Positions 34,699-47,881 of a stretch of DNA of 64,000 nt are shown piece after piece. Each line of letters opens with the position of its first letter. Position 1 is the stretch's first letter. The position numbers and the translations under genes are program-made. The notes below the pieces were generated by a model. That model saw only the letters and a list, made by a program, of their open reading frames with translations. It was not told the origin of the DNA and made no database searches. This DNA is from Paragordius varius (taxonomy: Eukaryota; Nematomorpha), in assembly GCA_964247055.1 (NCBI GenBank), contig OZ176051.1:12400001-12464000 (forward strand), given 5' to 3'.

Positions 34699-36049
34699 AC
34701 AAAATTATTATTTTTAAGGAAATGGTGTTTTAACATATTTTATGGTATTTAAGAACATGGTACAAAGTGAACAATATTTTGGACTTCCTCATCATTAAAA
34801 ATTTCTATATAAATAAATTGGTAACCTATCTATTCTATAAAAAAAATTAAGGTTTAATAAAGTATGATTGTCTTGAAATAAAAAAGGATTTGTCTTATAG
34901 GTTTTGTGAATTAAAATATTCGCTAAAAGATTAACAAATATTATCAGAAAATATATTATTTATAAAATAAAGTTGATCTTGAATTAAGATTTATATATAT
35001 ATGATAAAACAAATAATGGAATCGACTTTTGGGTGAAATAAAATGTTTAAAAATCAATTTTCACTAAATCTATACAATAAAAATAAGGTGTGTGAGCTTT
35101 GAGTTACGTTTGGGGAAAACGTATGAGCCCATTCCAATTCCAGAGTCAAAATCATTATCTTAATAACGCCAACGACTAAGCTTATTTGAATTAGATCCTC
35201 AGTTTTACCCAACCAATATAAAATTGTGTTTAAAACATCCCTAAAATTTTAGGTTTCAAAGACACTTCAAAAAACAACTTACATAATGTTCGAAATGCCC
35301 CGATAATAACTACTTTTTTAGTTTAGCTCTCAGTTTAGTTTCACCGTTTTATAGATATATTTGTTATTGCGTTAAAATAATTGGTGTATCTAAAAAAATT
35401 ATTGATTGCTTATATAATGTGCAATGTGCCTTTAAATGGTATTAGAAGATGCTAGTATTTTTATCATACAAACATAAACTGTAATCACTATGGAAATTAG
35501 TGTCTAATTTATAAACCGGCTTAGAAAATATAAAACTCTCTAGCACATTTATCCTCGATTTTTTCTTCGTAATGCAAATCGGTTTTGATTAAACAATGAA
35601 TAACCTTGTTCCGACTTCATACTTTTGGCCCAGTTTATGAATAAAATTGATAGTTAAGGCCAAAAATTGTGTTTCGAATTTTCATCATTTTGATATAATT
35701 TTAATATTTTTTTACAAATTATATACCTTTAAATCTATAAAGTTAAATTTTTACCGTACTAAGCTATTAAGTTGTTATTGTTAAAATAAATATTGACATT
35801 TAATACAAAACTAGCACCCCATTTACGCAATTTTTTAAAAAATGTTATCAGAAAACTAGGCCTTGGTCCAATTTTTTTCAAAAATATTTACTTAGCGTTT
35901 AGTACATAAAGTGCCCAATATCAATGTTATACATCAAATTTACTAGTACAGAGTGGCAAAAAAAATTAAAATTTTTGTTTAAAAACACTCTATATATATG
36001 TATATATATGTGATATTTAAACATAACATTGATATTATTTATTTTTTTT
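34091..36049. other. AT-rich intergenic; long (AT)n tract
   Basis: No gene. A pure AT dinucleotide run of about 60 bp occupies roughly 34640-34695. A TATA-rich stretch at about 35988-36010 lies just upstream of the secreted-protein gene and may include its promoter. Confidence 0.45.
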
Positions 36050-38250
36050 ATGATGTTTTTTTCAATCATACTCCTCATTGGGTGCCAGTATATATTAGCT
36101 CAATTACGGTTTGAATCAAAAGATATTCAGGTTCGGTATGAAACAAAGTTTTACGATCGACTTCTCGATGAATTCCCAGGAAGAGCTAACATAACAGTCA
36201 ATTTTGCGTACGCAACATTTCCCTACTACAATGTCAACTATAGCCAATTTGTTGATCAAGGGATTATTCCCAAATTAAACTTGGTTGATGGCCCTTATTT
36301 GATATTAGAAAATGGTGTCCCAATTAGACGCGGAAGGATTTATTTCTACGGTAAATAGTAATTCAAAGATAAATTTAAAAAAAAGTCTTATTGAAATTTT
36401 ATAATTTATATAGAATTCTATTTAATTGGTAAAATACTTTGTTTTCATGTATAATCTCATCTGAGTAGCAATCAATGTATTTCCAATTTAAACTTATAAA
36501 ACATGTTGATTAGGCCATCAATAAAAATTATATTAATCTAAATCATTATTACAATTCTTATTTGTTATAATATTATTTTTGCTAGAATGGGCAAATTTAC
36601 TCGAGGTCAGAACATATCATATGAAGGAATTTAATTTGGATTTAGCTAATTATTGGCAAGCTGACAAAAATTCTCGAAAATCCCCTAACATTCAAATATC
36701 TACCAAATATGGAAGACGGGTGCCATTTAAAGTATCAAACAATACCAAAATAAATTTTGCGATGAAGGGTTTATTTGATTATAGCGGATTTTTGTCCGTA
36801 ACAATAAATAATAAAACACTAAAGTTCGCCACACACGTTGGTTACTATTTAAGTGATTATAAGACTTATAATGGGCGAATGATACATCAACAAGAATGTT
36901 CAAATCTGTTCGAAGATCCAAATTTAGCCAAAACGTGTCAATTAACTCTTTTGGATGGTGATGGTAATATCCTGCAAACCAGCATCCGTTCAATTCGAAT
37001 CAATCGGACAGTGGTGGGAAATAAGTTTATGCAATTAAATATTGATAACGACAATTTACATACATGGACGATAAGAATAAATGGTTAGTTTTTTGTCTTC
37101 CCTTCATAACCAAAACATTAGCATGAATTTTGTTAAAAACAATTAATATTATACTTATCATAGAAATAAAGGATAAATCAACTGGTAACTTTGTTCCTTC
37201 CTCTAACAGAACGATTGTGACGTTAAGTAAGTTATTTATTGCATAATTAAATCAATTTTGACACTATTATGACTATTCAACAAAACATAAACGAATATAT
37301 CTTCAATAGTTAAAAGTTTTTATATGCATTCAGATTATAATACCCTATCTAAAAATGCTACACAAAGCAGTGCAATCATTTAAAAATGTCATGGCATATA
37401 TTTTTTTTCTATTTTTCCTTTTTTCGTTTTACGCATTTGAATAAGCATTTAAAAGAGGTCAGTCACAACGATAGATCGGTCGAAACAGGGACTCTATTTT
37501 TGTAATAAATACATACATTGTTTACTATTATAACTTATTATGAAACATATTTAGCCAAAAGTGTAAGGAAATACTATGGATGTGAAGATGTTGTTAGTTT
37601 CACAACACTCGGGTGGAATGTGAGGGATGTTGAGCTCCTAGGACCTACTTATGAATATTTGACGAAATTCGAGATTTACATGAACAACAATATTTTGGTT
37701 GTAAGTGGCCCCAGAGCAGAAATATCCAAATACAACAAAATTTATTTGAAAAAATCGAATTTGCTTCACGAAATCACATTAGTGGGTGAGAAATGCAAAA
37801 ACGAACGGAAAAGTAACTATTATGACAAATATGAAATATTGTGTTATTTGTTAATCATAAAATTGTTTGCTTTTTGATACATTGGCTAATAATAGGGGAT
37901 TGTGTGATGCGCTTAAATTTAACTATAATAACATTATTTAATACACGTAATTATCACACCGTTATTCCCCCGTGTGTCTTGATGGAAACATTATTAAGAT
38001 TATTTGAATTTTTTATATCTTAGATATTGAATGGAACAACCGTGCCAGTACCTGGGATCAAATCAAATCTTATCTCCTACCAAATCAATATAGCACGAGA
38101 ATGATAGTGTATAATGCTCATTATCAATACCAGTATGCGACATATTGTAGAGCGGATTCTTGTAGAAACTTGCTTTTGTCGGCTGGAGATCGTCTTGGAT
38201 TAATTAATAATCATTATAATTTATATGTTAGACCTATGGATAGGTCCTAA
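36050..38250 (+). CDS. Unrecognised secreted protein, 5 exons
   Basis: Exons: 36050-36350, 36586-37083, 37164-37226, 37555-37785, 38024-38250. All four introns are GT-AG and phase 1, and joining gives 1,320 nt (439 aa) without a stop. The start ATG at 36050 opens a signal peptide (MMFFSIILLIGCQYILA); the open frame continues upstream only through non-ATG codons. The mature part has many potential N-glycosylation sites (for example NIT, NYS, NNT, NKT, NRT), few cysteines and no second membrane segment, so secretion is inferred. It is rich in Tyr/Asn with beta-strand-like alternation. No family motif was recognised. The uniform phase-1 introns are typical of modular extracellular proteins. AATAAA-like signals follow at about 38287. 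Confidence 0.85.
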
Positions 38251-38599
38251 GTCGAAATGGGTTTCGTTTTCAAATAATAAATTACAATAAAATTATATTA
38301 ATTTCGTTTTTTTTACAAAATCAATAAATAGGTATATTGTGATGGATTTAAGATTTTGTGCTAAATGTTATTATAAAAATAGACCTAAATAATGTTTAAA
38401 AAGCAGACAATGTTAAACAAAATACATATACAACTTCCAAAATATGTTGTGATAAAATCACATAAATCATTTACATCTTAAATTTTACTATTATGGATAT
38501 TTTTGATTGGATATTTAAGCCCTATTTGTTGGTTATTAGTATTTTGTAAAACAAATCAAATTAAGGAATGAATATTTGTTTATTAGCATAAAACATTTA
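38251..38599. other. 3' flank of the secreted-protein gene
   Basis: No gene; holds candidate polyadenylation signals near 38287 and 38321. Confidence 0.45.
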
Positions 38600-39297
38600 T
38601 GTATATGCAAAAAAAGGGTTAACAAAAATTTTGTTTTTCATGAGATAGCATATGACCAGTGATTTCATTTGCCGCAAAAATAATTTGTTGACGACCTAGT
38701 TTTAAAAATATTAAAAAAAATCGAAATCGGGCAAAAAGTGAAAGGATAATTCAAAAAATAATGTAAAAGTTGAGATATGGTTTATTATCATTTTAGGTTA
38801 TTTTCAATATATAAATAGCCTAAAAATATTTAATAGGGTTTCTATAAAATCTTAACTCAAAAAATGGCGTTTTTCTTTTAACACACTTAAAAGTCAATAA
38901 AAAATTTATGAAACTATGTTAAAATAATATTTTTTAATTATTTACTAGCTAAACTCACTATTAAAATCTTAACATTCATATTTTATTCAGTAAAAAAACT
39001 TCTATATCAAAATTAAACTAAAAATATTGTTTTTTATTTTTACATTTTTTAGTCATCTGGTTTATAAGTGTATAAAAATTTATACTGTATTATTTTGGAA
39101 TTTTACATAAATGGGAGTTAGAAGTATATAATTAGTGCAAAATAGGATTTTAAAGTAGTGGAATATCAACCAACTATCCGTACAAATTAAGTTTGTTTTA
39201 ACACAAATTAATATTTTTAGTGGGATATGTACGGATCTTTGATTAATTTTTCACTAATTCTGTATTAATTTATATACTTTCGCTCATCTATATATCT

Positions 39298-40925
39298 ATA
39301 AAAATGGAAAAAAATGCTGGCTTTGTGATCTGTTTCAGGAAAACCGGTAGACCCATTTAAATCCAAATATCAAAAAATATAATCATTAATGAATGCCCCG
39401 ACAATAGTTTAGCCCTTTTTAATTAGTCCCCAATTCGGGCCCGCCCCGTGTGTAAAGAACCTTTTTTAAAAAAAAACAAGTCCACAAAAATCGTTTTCGA
39501 GACAATTTTCCGGAAGCGTTGGAACATTCGATTCCAAATATGATTTTTTATTTTTATTCGATTGCGCCGAGCATAGTCGGCTCAATTTTTAATTTAGGAG
39601 CCCCCCCCCCCCCCCCCCCTAAAATACCATGTTTTTCAAAAAAATTAAGTCCACAAAAATAATTTTTGGCTTTATTTTTCGCCCAAGGTATGAGACCGTA
39701 AAAATTCATTAAGGATTCCAGGTCTTCCTTATTAAAAGGCAATTTTAGTCGTGGGTTTCTTTCATATTCTCTGCCGGGTAAGGAGCTACCCGACTGATCC
39801 GTCATATCGAAATAGATACCTTTGGTAAATTTCGGAAAACCTATCAGGCCATATGAGTTCAATCAAAAATTTAATTCGATCGGATTTGTTAAATTACCGG
39901 TTAAATAGACCCTTCACGCTCTGAGAAATGCGCCACCATAGAATAATTTTTTAATTTTGAGACAATTTTTCCGAAAAATAATGAGAGCATATGGAATAAT
40001 TCATGATTCCGGGTATTTTCCGTAAAAAAGCAACAATATTAAAGAAGCGCTTTTTTTATCAGCCTCTGGATAGGGAGCTACACGCCTAAAACTGCTCCAC
40101 CATATCAAAATTGAGTTGTTTAGGAGTTAATTTTCAGAAAACTTATCCAGCCATATAAGTTTGATGAGGGCTTGAATTATTACCCGTAAAAAGGCAAAAA
40201 TTTTAGTAGAGTGGTTTTATTAAATCCCCTTAAGGCCCATGCACAGAAAAAGACGCGACCATAGAATGGCTTATTATTGGTTTTGAGACAATTTTTTAAA
40301 AATCTCACGATAGCATATGAAATCAGTCATGATTCCAGGTATTACCCGAATTAAGGCAAAAATTTTAATCGAGCGTTTTTTTGTTTCGCCCCTGGTTAAG
40401 GGGTCACCCGCATAAATCTGCGACACCATATCGATACAGTATGCCTTTGGAGCCGAATTTCAGAAAACCTATGTGTTTAATAGGAACATATGGAATCTAT
40501 GACAATTCCAGATATCAAATAAAGGCAAAAATTTTTCCCAACGCTTTATTACCCCCTGGGTAAAGAGCTACGTGCCAAAACTACGCCACTATATAGAAAT
40601 TGCGTTGTTTTGGAACTAATCAGAAAATTTATGAAGCCATATGAGTTCATTAAAACTTGAAATATTACCCGTAACAGATAAAAATTAAGGTCAGGCCTTT
40701 TTTATTAGCCGTTAATTTGGGGCCTTTATGCCCCTAAAAATAGGCCAATCACATAACGATTATTTAGTGTTAAGGTATTTTTGAAAACACCATGAGACGA
40801 TGGTATCAAAGATGATTCCAAATATTTGCGCTATAAAGGCAAAGATTTCGACTCGCTTTTCCATATGGTCTATGGGTAGGTGTCTACCGGTTTAAAACTG
40901 AGACGCCATACAAAAATGGCGTGGT
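39298..40925 (+). repeat. Satellite-like composite repeat, copy 2
   Basis: It starts with the same 'tggctttgtgatctgtttc' segment as copies 1 and 3. Degenerate units of about 300 bp follow, with 'catatgagttcaa', 'aaaggcaaaaattttagt' and 'gattccaggtatt'. It contains a C-homopolymer of about 20 bp near 39601. It is inverted relative to the copy at 43555-45342. Confidence 0.8.
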
Positions 40926-41245
40926 TTACACATTTCTGGCGAATTTTTATATCATTCTTTCCTTTAAAAGGGGACCAAAAATGAGTTACTTTTATGTCCC
41001 TTGATCCCAGCTGTGTGAACATAATTTTAAAATAAAACTTTTAACCATCATTTTGTAAAACGAAAATCTTATATTAAATCCAATGATAGTTGAATATTAA
41101 CTTTCAAAGGGACAATTTGAATTTGGTCAATTTCGAATAAACAATATTTGAGCCTATAAACTCGTAAAAGAATAATTAAAGACATTTTTTTATTTAATAT
41201 GTTATTCATTATTTTATCTCCATTACCTCTATTTATTGCAAATTG

Positions 41246-42128
41246 TTAAGATATCGGTGCTACATCACAGCGAAGCGTTACAGGGCAAGCTAGTGTGAAA
41301 TAAAAATAAGACAGGCATTGAATCAAATATAAGTCCATTATATTTACTTTTTCTATGTCATTGATCAATTTAGCTTTAACTCTTGATGCTAAAGGATGTA
41401 TAAACTTTTGGATTTCAGATGAAACATAGGATAAATTGTTAGGCGATTCAATGTTTCTCAGGTTTTCTCCCATTATTTGGTCAAACCGAGCTACAAGTTT
41501 TAGTAACGATAAGATTCTAGCATTTGGCGCTGAGTCATCCAGATACATTAAACTAACATGTCCTTGAAAAGGGAGATTTCGGTTGATAAGAAATTTCATG
41601 CAGGCCAATATTTGATGTGATAGGATCGATCAAAAAGTAGGCAACAATAACAATACGCAGATCTGTTCTTTGGTGAATATAAAAACCAAGACCTTTCAAC
41701 TTCAAATCCTTCTTTTTAACCGACACGTCGAAAAAACCAAATTGGGGCATTGAACGGATGATTTTTAGTTTCAAAGAATGGCATTTATTTTAATATATTT
41801 GAGGTCTACGAATAATCATTTTTGTGCGAAGCTGATTAGATATTACGGGTGGAAAATTATTATTAGAAAAAGGCGTCATCATTAAACTCTATAGATATAG
41901 CGCTTGGAATTACTAATGGTATATTTGTAGTTTTCTTATCTCTATATAGGAATAACTTGGGTTTCAGGTGCAGTAAAGTTTTATTGTTTGTATCGCATAC
42001 ACTTTTTCAATGTTATGGTCAGATATTTTCGTTAAATAAGATTTCATACTCATTCGCATTTTATTTGTTTTATTCTCTTCATGAATTTTTCGTTTCCTAT
42101 TTGCATAGCCGCTGAGTTTAGGCATTGA
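41246..42128 (-). pseudogene. hAT transposase fragment (DUF4371/ZMYM1-like)
   Basis: The N-terminus is readable at about 42128-41990 as MPKLSGYANRKRKIHEENK, the usual basic start of TTF/ZMYM-type hAT proteins. Around 41600-41330 it reads MKFLINRNLPFQGH, LLKLVARFDQIMGENL, LSYVSSEIQKFIHPLASRVK. This matches the DUF4371 block 'FLaer.LaFRGH...LLe..a.fDpv+.eHl...YLS..iQNE.I.ll...v'. The catalytic core and C-terminal dimerisation domain are missing downstream, and frames change between the pieces. Confidence 0.8.
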
Positions 42129-42559
42129 TATCTGATGAATATGAAAGTAATAAAAAATACAAGGCTATATTAATAATATAAACCTACCCTGTTGGAGATG
42201 GAATGATCTTGTTAAAAAAATTAAATTGTTTTTTTAAATTGAATATGTATAAAATAAAAATGCAATTATAAATTATAAAATTAAGAGATAAAGTTTTGAA
42301 CAGAGCGAGAAGTTAAAATAATTAAATTAAAGGCAATAAAAGTATTAACAATATTTGCGTGATAAAGAAACGTTTTTTAAGCGAAAAAATAAGTTTTCAC
42401 ATCTTGAAGGGAATAATGAAAGTTGTTTTTTGCATAATGTTTGATCTTGATCTCATTTATATAATATTTATATTATTTTGGGGGTTACCTAAGTCGCTGA
42501 AAAATCTTACTTGAAAGTTGTTATTATTAGTGCATAATTTAAATTTAATTTTAAAAAAA

Positions 42560-42688
42560 TCATGTAGGCGTCCCTAAATAACGGCGCCCGAGGCATGATG
42601 CACCCCCTTGCCCTACCCCCCTCCCCCTTGCCCTACCCCCCCCCCCCTTGCCCTACCCCCCCCCCCCCCCCCCATCGGTACGCCACTT
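42560..42688 (-). mobile_element. 5' terminus of the DUF4371-type hAT with C-tract repeats
   Basis: Read on the minus strand the end is AAGTGGCGTACCGATGGGG (canonical CAGTGGCG with the first base changed), followed by G-tracts, 'gtagggcaaggggg' units and 'cctcgggcgccgtta'. This resembles termini known for hAT elements encoding DUF4371 proteins. Three tandem units of about 22 bp, 'cccttgccctaccccccc', lie at 42601-42672. Confidence 0.7.
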
Positions 42689-43134
42689 ACCAAATGAAAA
42701 AATAAAAAACAATATTTTTTATTTATATTTTGATGTAGAATTTTTTTACTGAATAAAATATCAATGTTTAGATTTTACTAGTTATTTAACTAGTAAATAA
42801 TTATAAAATTATTTTTATATAGTTTCAAAAAAAGTGTAAAAAGAAAAACGCCATCTTATGAAATGAGATTTTATAGAAACCCTATTTATATGATTTTAAG
42901 CTATTTATATATTGAAAATATCTCCTAAAATAATAATAAACCATAAAATTTCAACTTTTATCATTTTTTTTGAATTGTCCTTTATTATCCTTAATTTTCA
43001 CTTTTTGCCCGATTTCGATTTTTTTTCAACATTTTAAAAACTAGCTCGTAAACAAATAAAATTTTTACGGCAAATGAATACGCTGGTTATAAGTCTCATG
43101 AAAAAAAAAATTTAGAATTTTTTTGCAGACAATG

Positions 43135-43554
43135 TAATATATATATATATATAAATATATATTATTAAATTCTGAAAGTCCATCATGTATTTAATATCAA
43201 GTTAAATGATCCTTTGAGTTGGCTTCCAAACAATTATGAATGTATTAAAAGGTGTGAATGATTCACTATTTACATACCTATACGTATATAACGGGCTTCA
43301 AGTTTTTAAGGCATGGGTACACCAGGCATATTAGTAATATTAACGTATTTTTGATTTATATAAATTTACTAGCGTAAATCTCGTACTGCTACGCAGCCCT
43401 AGGAAGTCTATTGGACTTCTGGGGGGAAGGGGGGGGAGGCTATTTTAAAAAAAGGACAATAAAATCCATAGATGTGGATTATTTCGAAACATTATTTAAT
43501 AGCTAGGATCTCATAGATTTTGAAAACGGTGCATTCATACTAATATATTGTTTA
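43135..43554. other. Spacer between repeats
   Basis: No gene. A GC-rich patch, 'gcagccctaggaagtctattg' and G-tracts at about 43395-43440, contrasts with the AT-rich flank. Confidence 0.4.
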
Positions 43555-45342
43555 CAGGTGTAAAGGCCCTAAATTGAAACGGAAAAAACCGCTATACTAT
43601 AATTTTTACTTTTTTATGGGTAATATTTAAAGCCTTTATTGAACTCGTATGGCTTCTTGAATTTTATGAAAATTAGCTCCAAAGCCACGCCATTTTTGTA
43701 TGGTGTCTCAGTTTTAAACCGGTAGACCCCTACCCATAGGCCTATGTGGAAAAAGCGCTAAGTTAAATTTTTTGGCTTTACAGAGAAAATATATGGAACA
43801 ACTTTTAAACCATCGTCGCATGGGTTATTCGAAAAAAATACCTCAACACTAATCTTTATATGATAGCGTATTTTTAGGGCACAAAGGCCCCAAAATAACG
43901 GCTAATAAAAAAAGGCCTGACCTTAATTTTTATTTAGTTACGGGTAATAATTCGAACTTTAAATGAGCTCATATGGCATAAGTTTATAATTAGTTCCAAA
44001 ACAACGCAATTTCTATATAGTGGCACAGTTTTTGACGGGTAGCTTCTTACCTAGAGGCACATATAAAAAAGCGTTGGGCAATATTTTTGTCTTTATATGG
44101 GGAATATCTGGAATAATGTCCATATGATCCTATAAAATCTTGGAAGTATTCCTTCAAAACCAAAAAATTGTTCTATGGCGTGAATTTTTCAGGGCGCAAT
44201 ACCTTTTTTAGCGACTCATTGAAATACCCCCCCCCCTTATACTAAAATATTTGTTTTTTAAGGGGTAATAAATATTTTAGGCCGTTATTGAACTCACATA
44301 ATCCTATAAGTTTTCTGAAATTTGGCTCCAAAGTCATGCTAAATCGATATAGTGACGCATTTTTACGCGGGGAGCCCCCTAACCAGAGCCTATTTAACAG
44401 CTAATTTAAAAAAAACCGATCGACTTAAATTTTTGCCTTTTTACGGGTAGTATTTCAGGCCCTTATAAATCCTATATGGCCTGATTTTTGAAATTAAACT
44501 CCTAAACAACGCAATTTTGATATGGTGGCGCAGTTTTAGGCGTGTAGCTCCCTACCCAGAGGCTGATAAAAAAGCGCTTCATTAATATGTTTGCCTTTTT
44601 ACGGAGAATACCTGGAATCATGGATGATTCCATATGCTCTCATTATTTTTCGGAATTGCCTCAAAATTTAAAAATTATTCTATGGTGACGCAATTTTCAG
44701 GGCGTAAAGAGCCTATTTAACCGGTAATTTAATAAATCCGATCGACTTAAATTTTTGACTTTTTACGGGTAATATCTTAAGCACGGATTAAACTCATATG
44801 GCCTGATAGGTTTTCTGAAATTTACCAAAGGTACACTATTTCGATATGACTGATCAGTTTTTAGCGGGTAGCTCCTTACCCGGCAGCAAATATAAAGGAA
44901 AACGACTAAAGTTTTTGCTTTTTAACAGGGAAGACCTGGAATCCTTATTGAAATTTTACGGTCTCATACCTTCGGTGAAAAATAGATTCAAAAAATTATT
45001 TTTGTGGACCTATTTTTTTTAAAAATTTTACGGGGGGGAGCGAAAAAGAGGGCCTAAATCAAAACAGCCAGCCGACTATGTTTGGTGCAATCGCAAATAG
45101 GTAAAAAAATCATATGGTCCAACACGTTTTTGGGAAAATTGTCTCAAAGATACGATTTTTGTGGACTTGTTTTCAAAAAAACAGTTTTTTACACGGGGTG
45201 GGCCCTAACTGGGGGCCTAATTCAAAAAAGGGCGAAGGTAGGGGCATTTATTAATGATTATATTTTTTCGATATTTGGACTTGAATGGGTCTACCGGTTT
45301 TCCGGAAACAGATCACAAAGCCACCACTTTCCATTTTGATAA
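43555..45342 (-). repeat. Satellite-like composite repeat, copy 3 (inverted)
   Basis: The reverse complement begins at 45342 with the same 'tggctttgtgatctgtttcc' segment and proceeds through the same degenerate units as copies 1 and 2. It ends at about 43560 with 'gctatactataattttta', matching the end of copy 1. At about 1.8 kb it is the longest copy. Confidence 0.8.
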
Positions 45343-46805
45343 ATATATATATATTTTTAAAAAATGATTTAAATTGAAAATAAAATTTCTTAGCCTAAGA
45401 GAAACGATTTGGTTGGAATGCATGCTCATATTTTTTGCAATATTAAATATTAAAGATATTGAAATTACAATTTTCATCAAACATTTATATGTTCTCGAAC
45501 CACCTATTCTCTAAAAGTATATTAAATTTACTCTAAATTGGGATAAATTTGGTCGAAATATAAGCAAAAAATCAAATTTTTACCGATAATATTTGGGATT
45601 TCGGAATTTCTAGGCCAAACCAATTAAATTGCCATTTAGAATAATATTATATATTGATTGTTATTTAAAATTATCAATCATAGAATACTCAATTCTAATA
45701 TAATAATTGCAATATTAAAATTGTAAAATAAATGCTGTGATTGTTGCGTACATAATATGGCAGTTAATTTTAATAATTTATATATTTTTTATTATTATTT
45801 ACAGATTTGTTTCACAAAAATTTTATATCCTAATTTTTAAAATATATTAATCTAATATCGGAATTAAAAATAAATTAATACATTTTGTAACGATCATTTG
45901 TAAATTAAAAACCAAATATTTGAGCTATATGCCAAAATAGTAAAAGGTAGGATAAAAAATATGTTTTTTTTGTTTTTTTTCTAAAAAGCTATATGAGAAT
46001 ATTGGTAAATTTTTTATTGAAAATTTCAGTTCAAAATCAGAAAATATTAACTGAAAATAGAAATTTTAATTTAAAAGTCTTTAAATTTATTTCATCTCAA
46101 TTTAATGTAATAATTTTGGTTCCTAAGGAGATTGAATTTTAAGTGGAGTTTATGACTCATTGATTGATTTCTTCATTGTCGTCCTAAACCAATTAGATGT
46201 GAGTATTAGATGTTTGCATCCCTTTTAAGCCAACATATATTGTAAATATTTATTATGATTATTAAGCCAAGGTATCTCATAGTCGTCTTTCATGTGATTT
46301 TTGCCCATCAACTATCCCAATAGAATGGATGTTCAAAAGGTCAATTTTTTAAATCTAGAAGCCTATTTGTGAAAATTATGTTAAACTTGAATATATTTGC
46401 TTCCATCTTTTTCATCAAGTCGTTCGAAAACCCAATCATGTTCGCAGTTGTGTAGTCTTTCAGAGCCTCCACACTCTTTAACATAAAATCCCAATTTTTA
46501 CTATTAGAAACCGTATTTCACTTGTATTAATTGAGAGAGCATATTCATCACATACAAACGATAACTTTCATCAGTGTTCGTTATGGCCCGCAAATGGTTT
46601 GTTTCAGCATAATTATTACTGACAAATGAAAATGTCGCTAGTTTTTGGAAAAGTTAACTAGTGTGTTTGTCTTATCAACTTTAACTATGATATGGATCAA
46701 AATAGACTCGTATTTTCTCGACGTCTTTTCTCGTATGCGCAACAAACGATAAATGTTTATGAATCATATATCATTTGATACCTAAAATTCGGGGTGATAA
46801 AGATA
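45343..46805. other. AT-rich intergenic, no gene seen
   Basis: No supported gene or repeat. Confidence 0.4.
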
Positions 46806-47008
46806 CCATTTTTTATTTAAACGCAATTTTAAGCAAACGCATTTAATCATGCGAAGACAACTGAAATTTTTTTTATATGTTTGTTTAAAAAAATATGCGT
46901 TTGCTTGAAAAATTTTGTCTTTGCTTAAAAAGTTGCGTATGAAAAAATGTTGCGTTTGGTCGAAATGTGGGGTTCGGTTGAAAAAATGTTGCTTTTGATT
47001 GAAAATGG
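46806..47008. mobile_element. MITE (CCATTT termini, 'aaaatgttgcgtttg' subterminal repeats)
   Basis: It starts CCATTTTTTATT and ends GAAAATGG, with TA on both sides; 203 bp. The right half carries several 'aaaaatgttgcgtttggt'-type units and the left half carries inverted versions (aaacgcaatttt, aagcaaacgc). Confidence 0.8.
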
Positions 47009-47121
47009 TATATCAAAATAATAAATGCGGCTACAATACCAGGAAAAAAGTTATATTAATTTTTCTGCTATTAGCCAAAATAAACGGATTTTTATAGCAC
47101 ATTAGAACAAATATAAATAAA
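47009..47121. repeat. Short dispersed repeat also at 19160-19245
   Basis: It shares 'tttttctgctattagcca' and 'gcacattag...aaataaaatttat'-like sequence with the upstream copy. The origin is unknown. Confidence 0.4.
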
Positions 47122-47416
47122 TAGTGGTTCGCAAAAGGGGGGCATAGAAAAATCTAAAATAGGGACGTGAAAAATTTGGATATTTAATTAAAAATAAAAC
47201 TAGAAACAAATTGAAGGATTTCAGATGCGTATTATCAAGATTTGACACCGATATAGAAAGATATTTCGAAAATGCAGATATAAAGAATTTTGATTGGGAT
47301 TATCATATTATAACATATTTTACATTTTTATGTTTGATTTTTTGAGGGGGGGAGGGGGGGCAAGAATTTTAGTTTCAATTTGGTGAGGCGTGAAAAAAAA
47401 AGGTTGGGAACCACTG
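47122..47416. mobile_element. hAT MITE with CAGTGGTTC termini
   Basis: The left end is tAGTGGTTCGCAAAAGGGG. The right end read inward is CAGTGGTTCCCAACC, a terminus widely seen in hAT elements. It is 295 bp with no coding. The flanking 8-mers do not match, so the insertion is old. Confidence 0.75.
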
Positions 47417-47881
47417 CAATAGAGGAAAACGAATCAAAGAAATTTTATTTGTTAACATGGACCATGATAATAAACCTAAACACAAAAAATTATCTATAAT
47501 TTACGCTTTTTCAGAGGGTTTTAGAAATTTATAAAAATCGCGCTCTAGCTTTTTGATAATTTGGAAGCGAAAGTAGAACATATTTTCACAAAACATTCAA
47601 TATATATATACCTTTTTCATATATTTTTATGCAAGAAAAAGATCTATCTCTTCAGTCTACATCTTTTTACATTTCATTTATTTTTTATATATTTAAAAAT
47701 TTGCATTTTTTTATATTGTGCCATTTTTTATCAACTTTTTTCATAACAACTTTTTTATGAGTTTTCAGAACATTTATTTTATCTAGGAATGATGAGTAGT
47801 AGAACGGCCAAATAAACGACTCAGGGCTATGGCGGTCAGATTAAGGGAAACTACTATGATGATGGTATATATCTTCTAATG
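47417..47881. other. Intergenic, no gene seen
   Basis: No supported gene. Confidence 0.35.

Larger units (their letters stand above)
38600..43134. mobile_element. Foldback element copy 3, interrupted
   Basis: The left arm, about 38600-39285, starts TATGCAAAAAAAGGG and carries catgagatagc, aaatggcgtttttctttt and ttataagtgtataaaaattt. The right arm, about 42689-43134, ends 'tttttttgcagacaatg' before TA. The 3.4 kb between them is foreign: the satellite-like repeat copy 2 and a truncated DUF4371-type hAT. Confidence 0.72.

Noticed and set aside
36029-36049. Extension of the secreted-protein start upstream to 36029
   Set aside because: The codon at 36029 is TTG; the first ATG at 36050 already gives a complete signal peptide.
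42600-42672. Tandem C-tract units considered as a CRISPR-like or telomeric array
   Set aside because: Units are adjacent without spacers and lie inside a hAT terminus; not telomere-type sequence.
47561-47746. Hydrophobic Phe/Ile-rich frame
   Set aside because: Composition follows AT-rich DNA (TTT/ATA runs); no conservation evidence.
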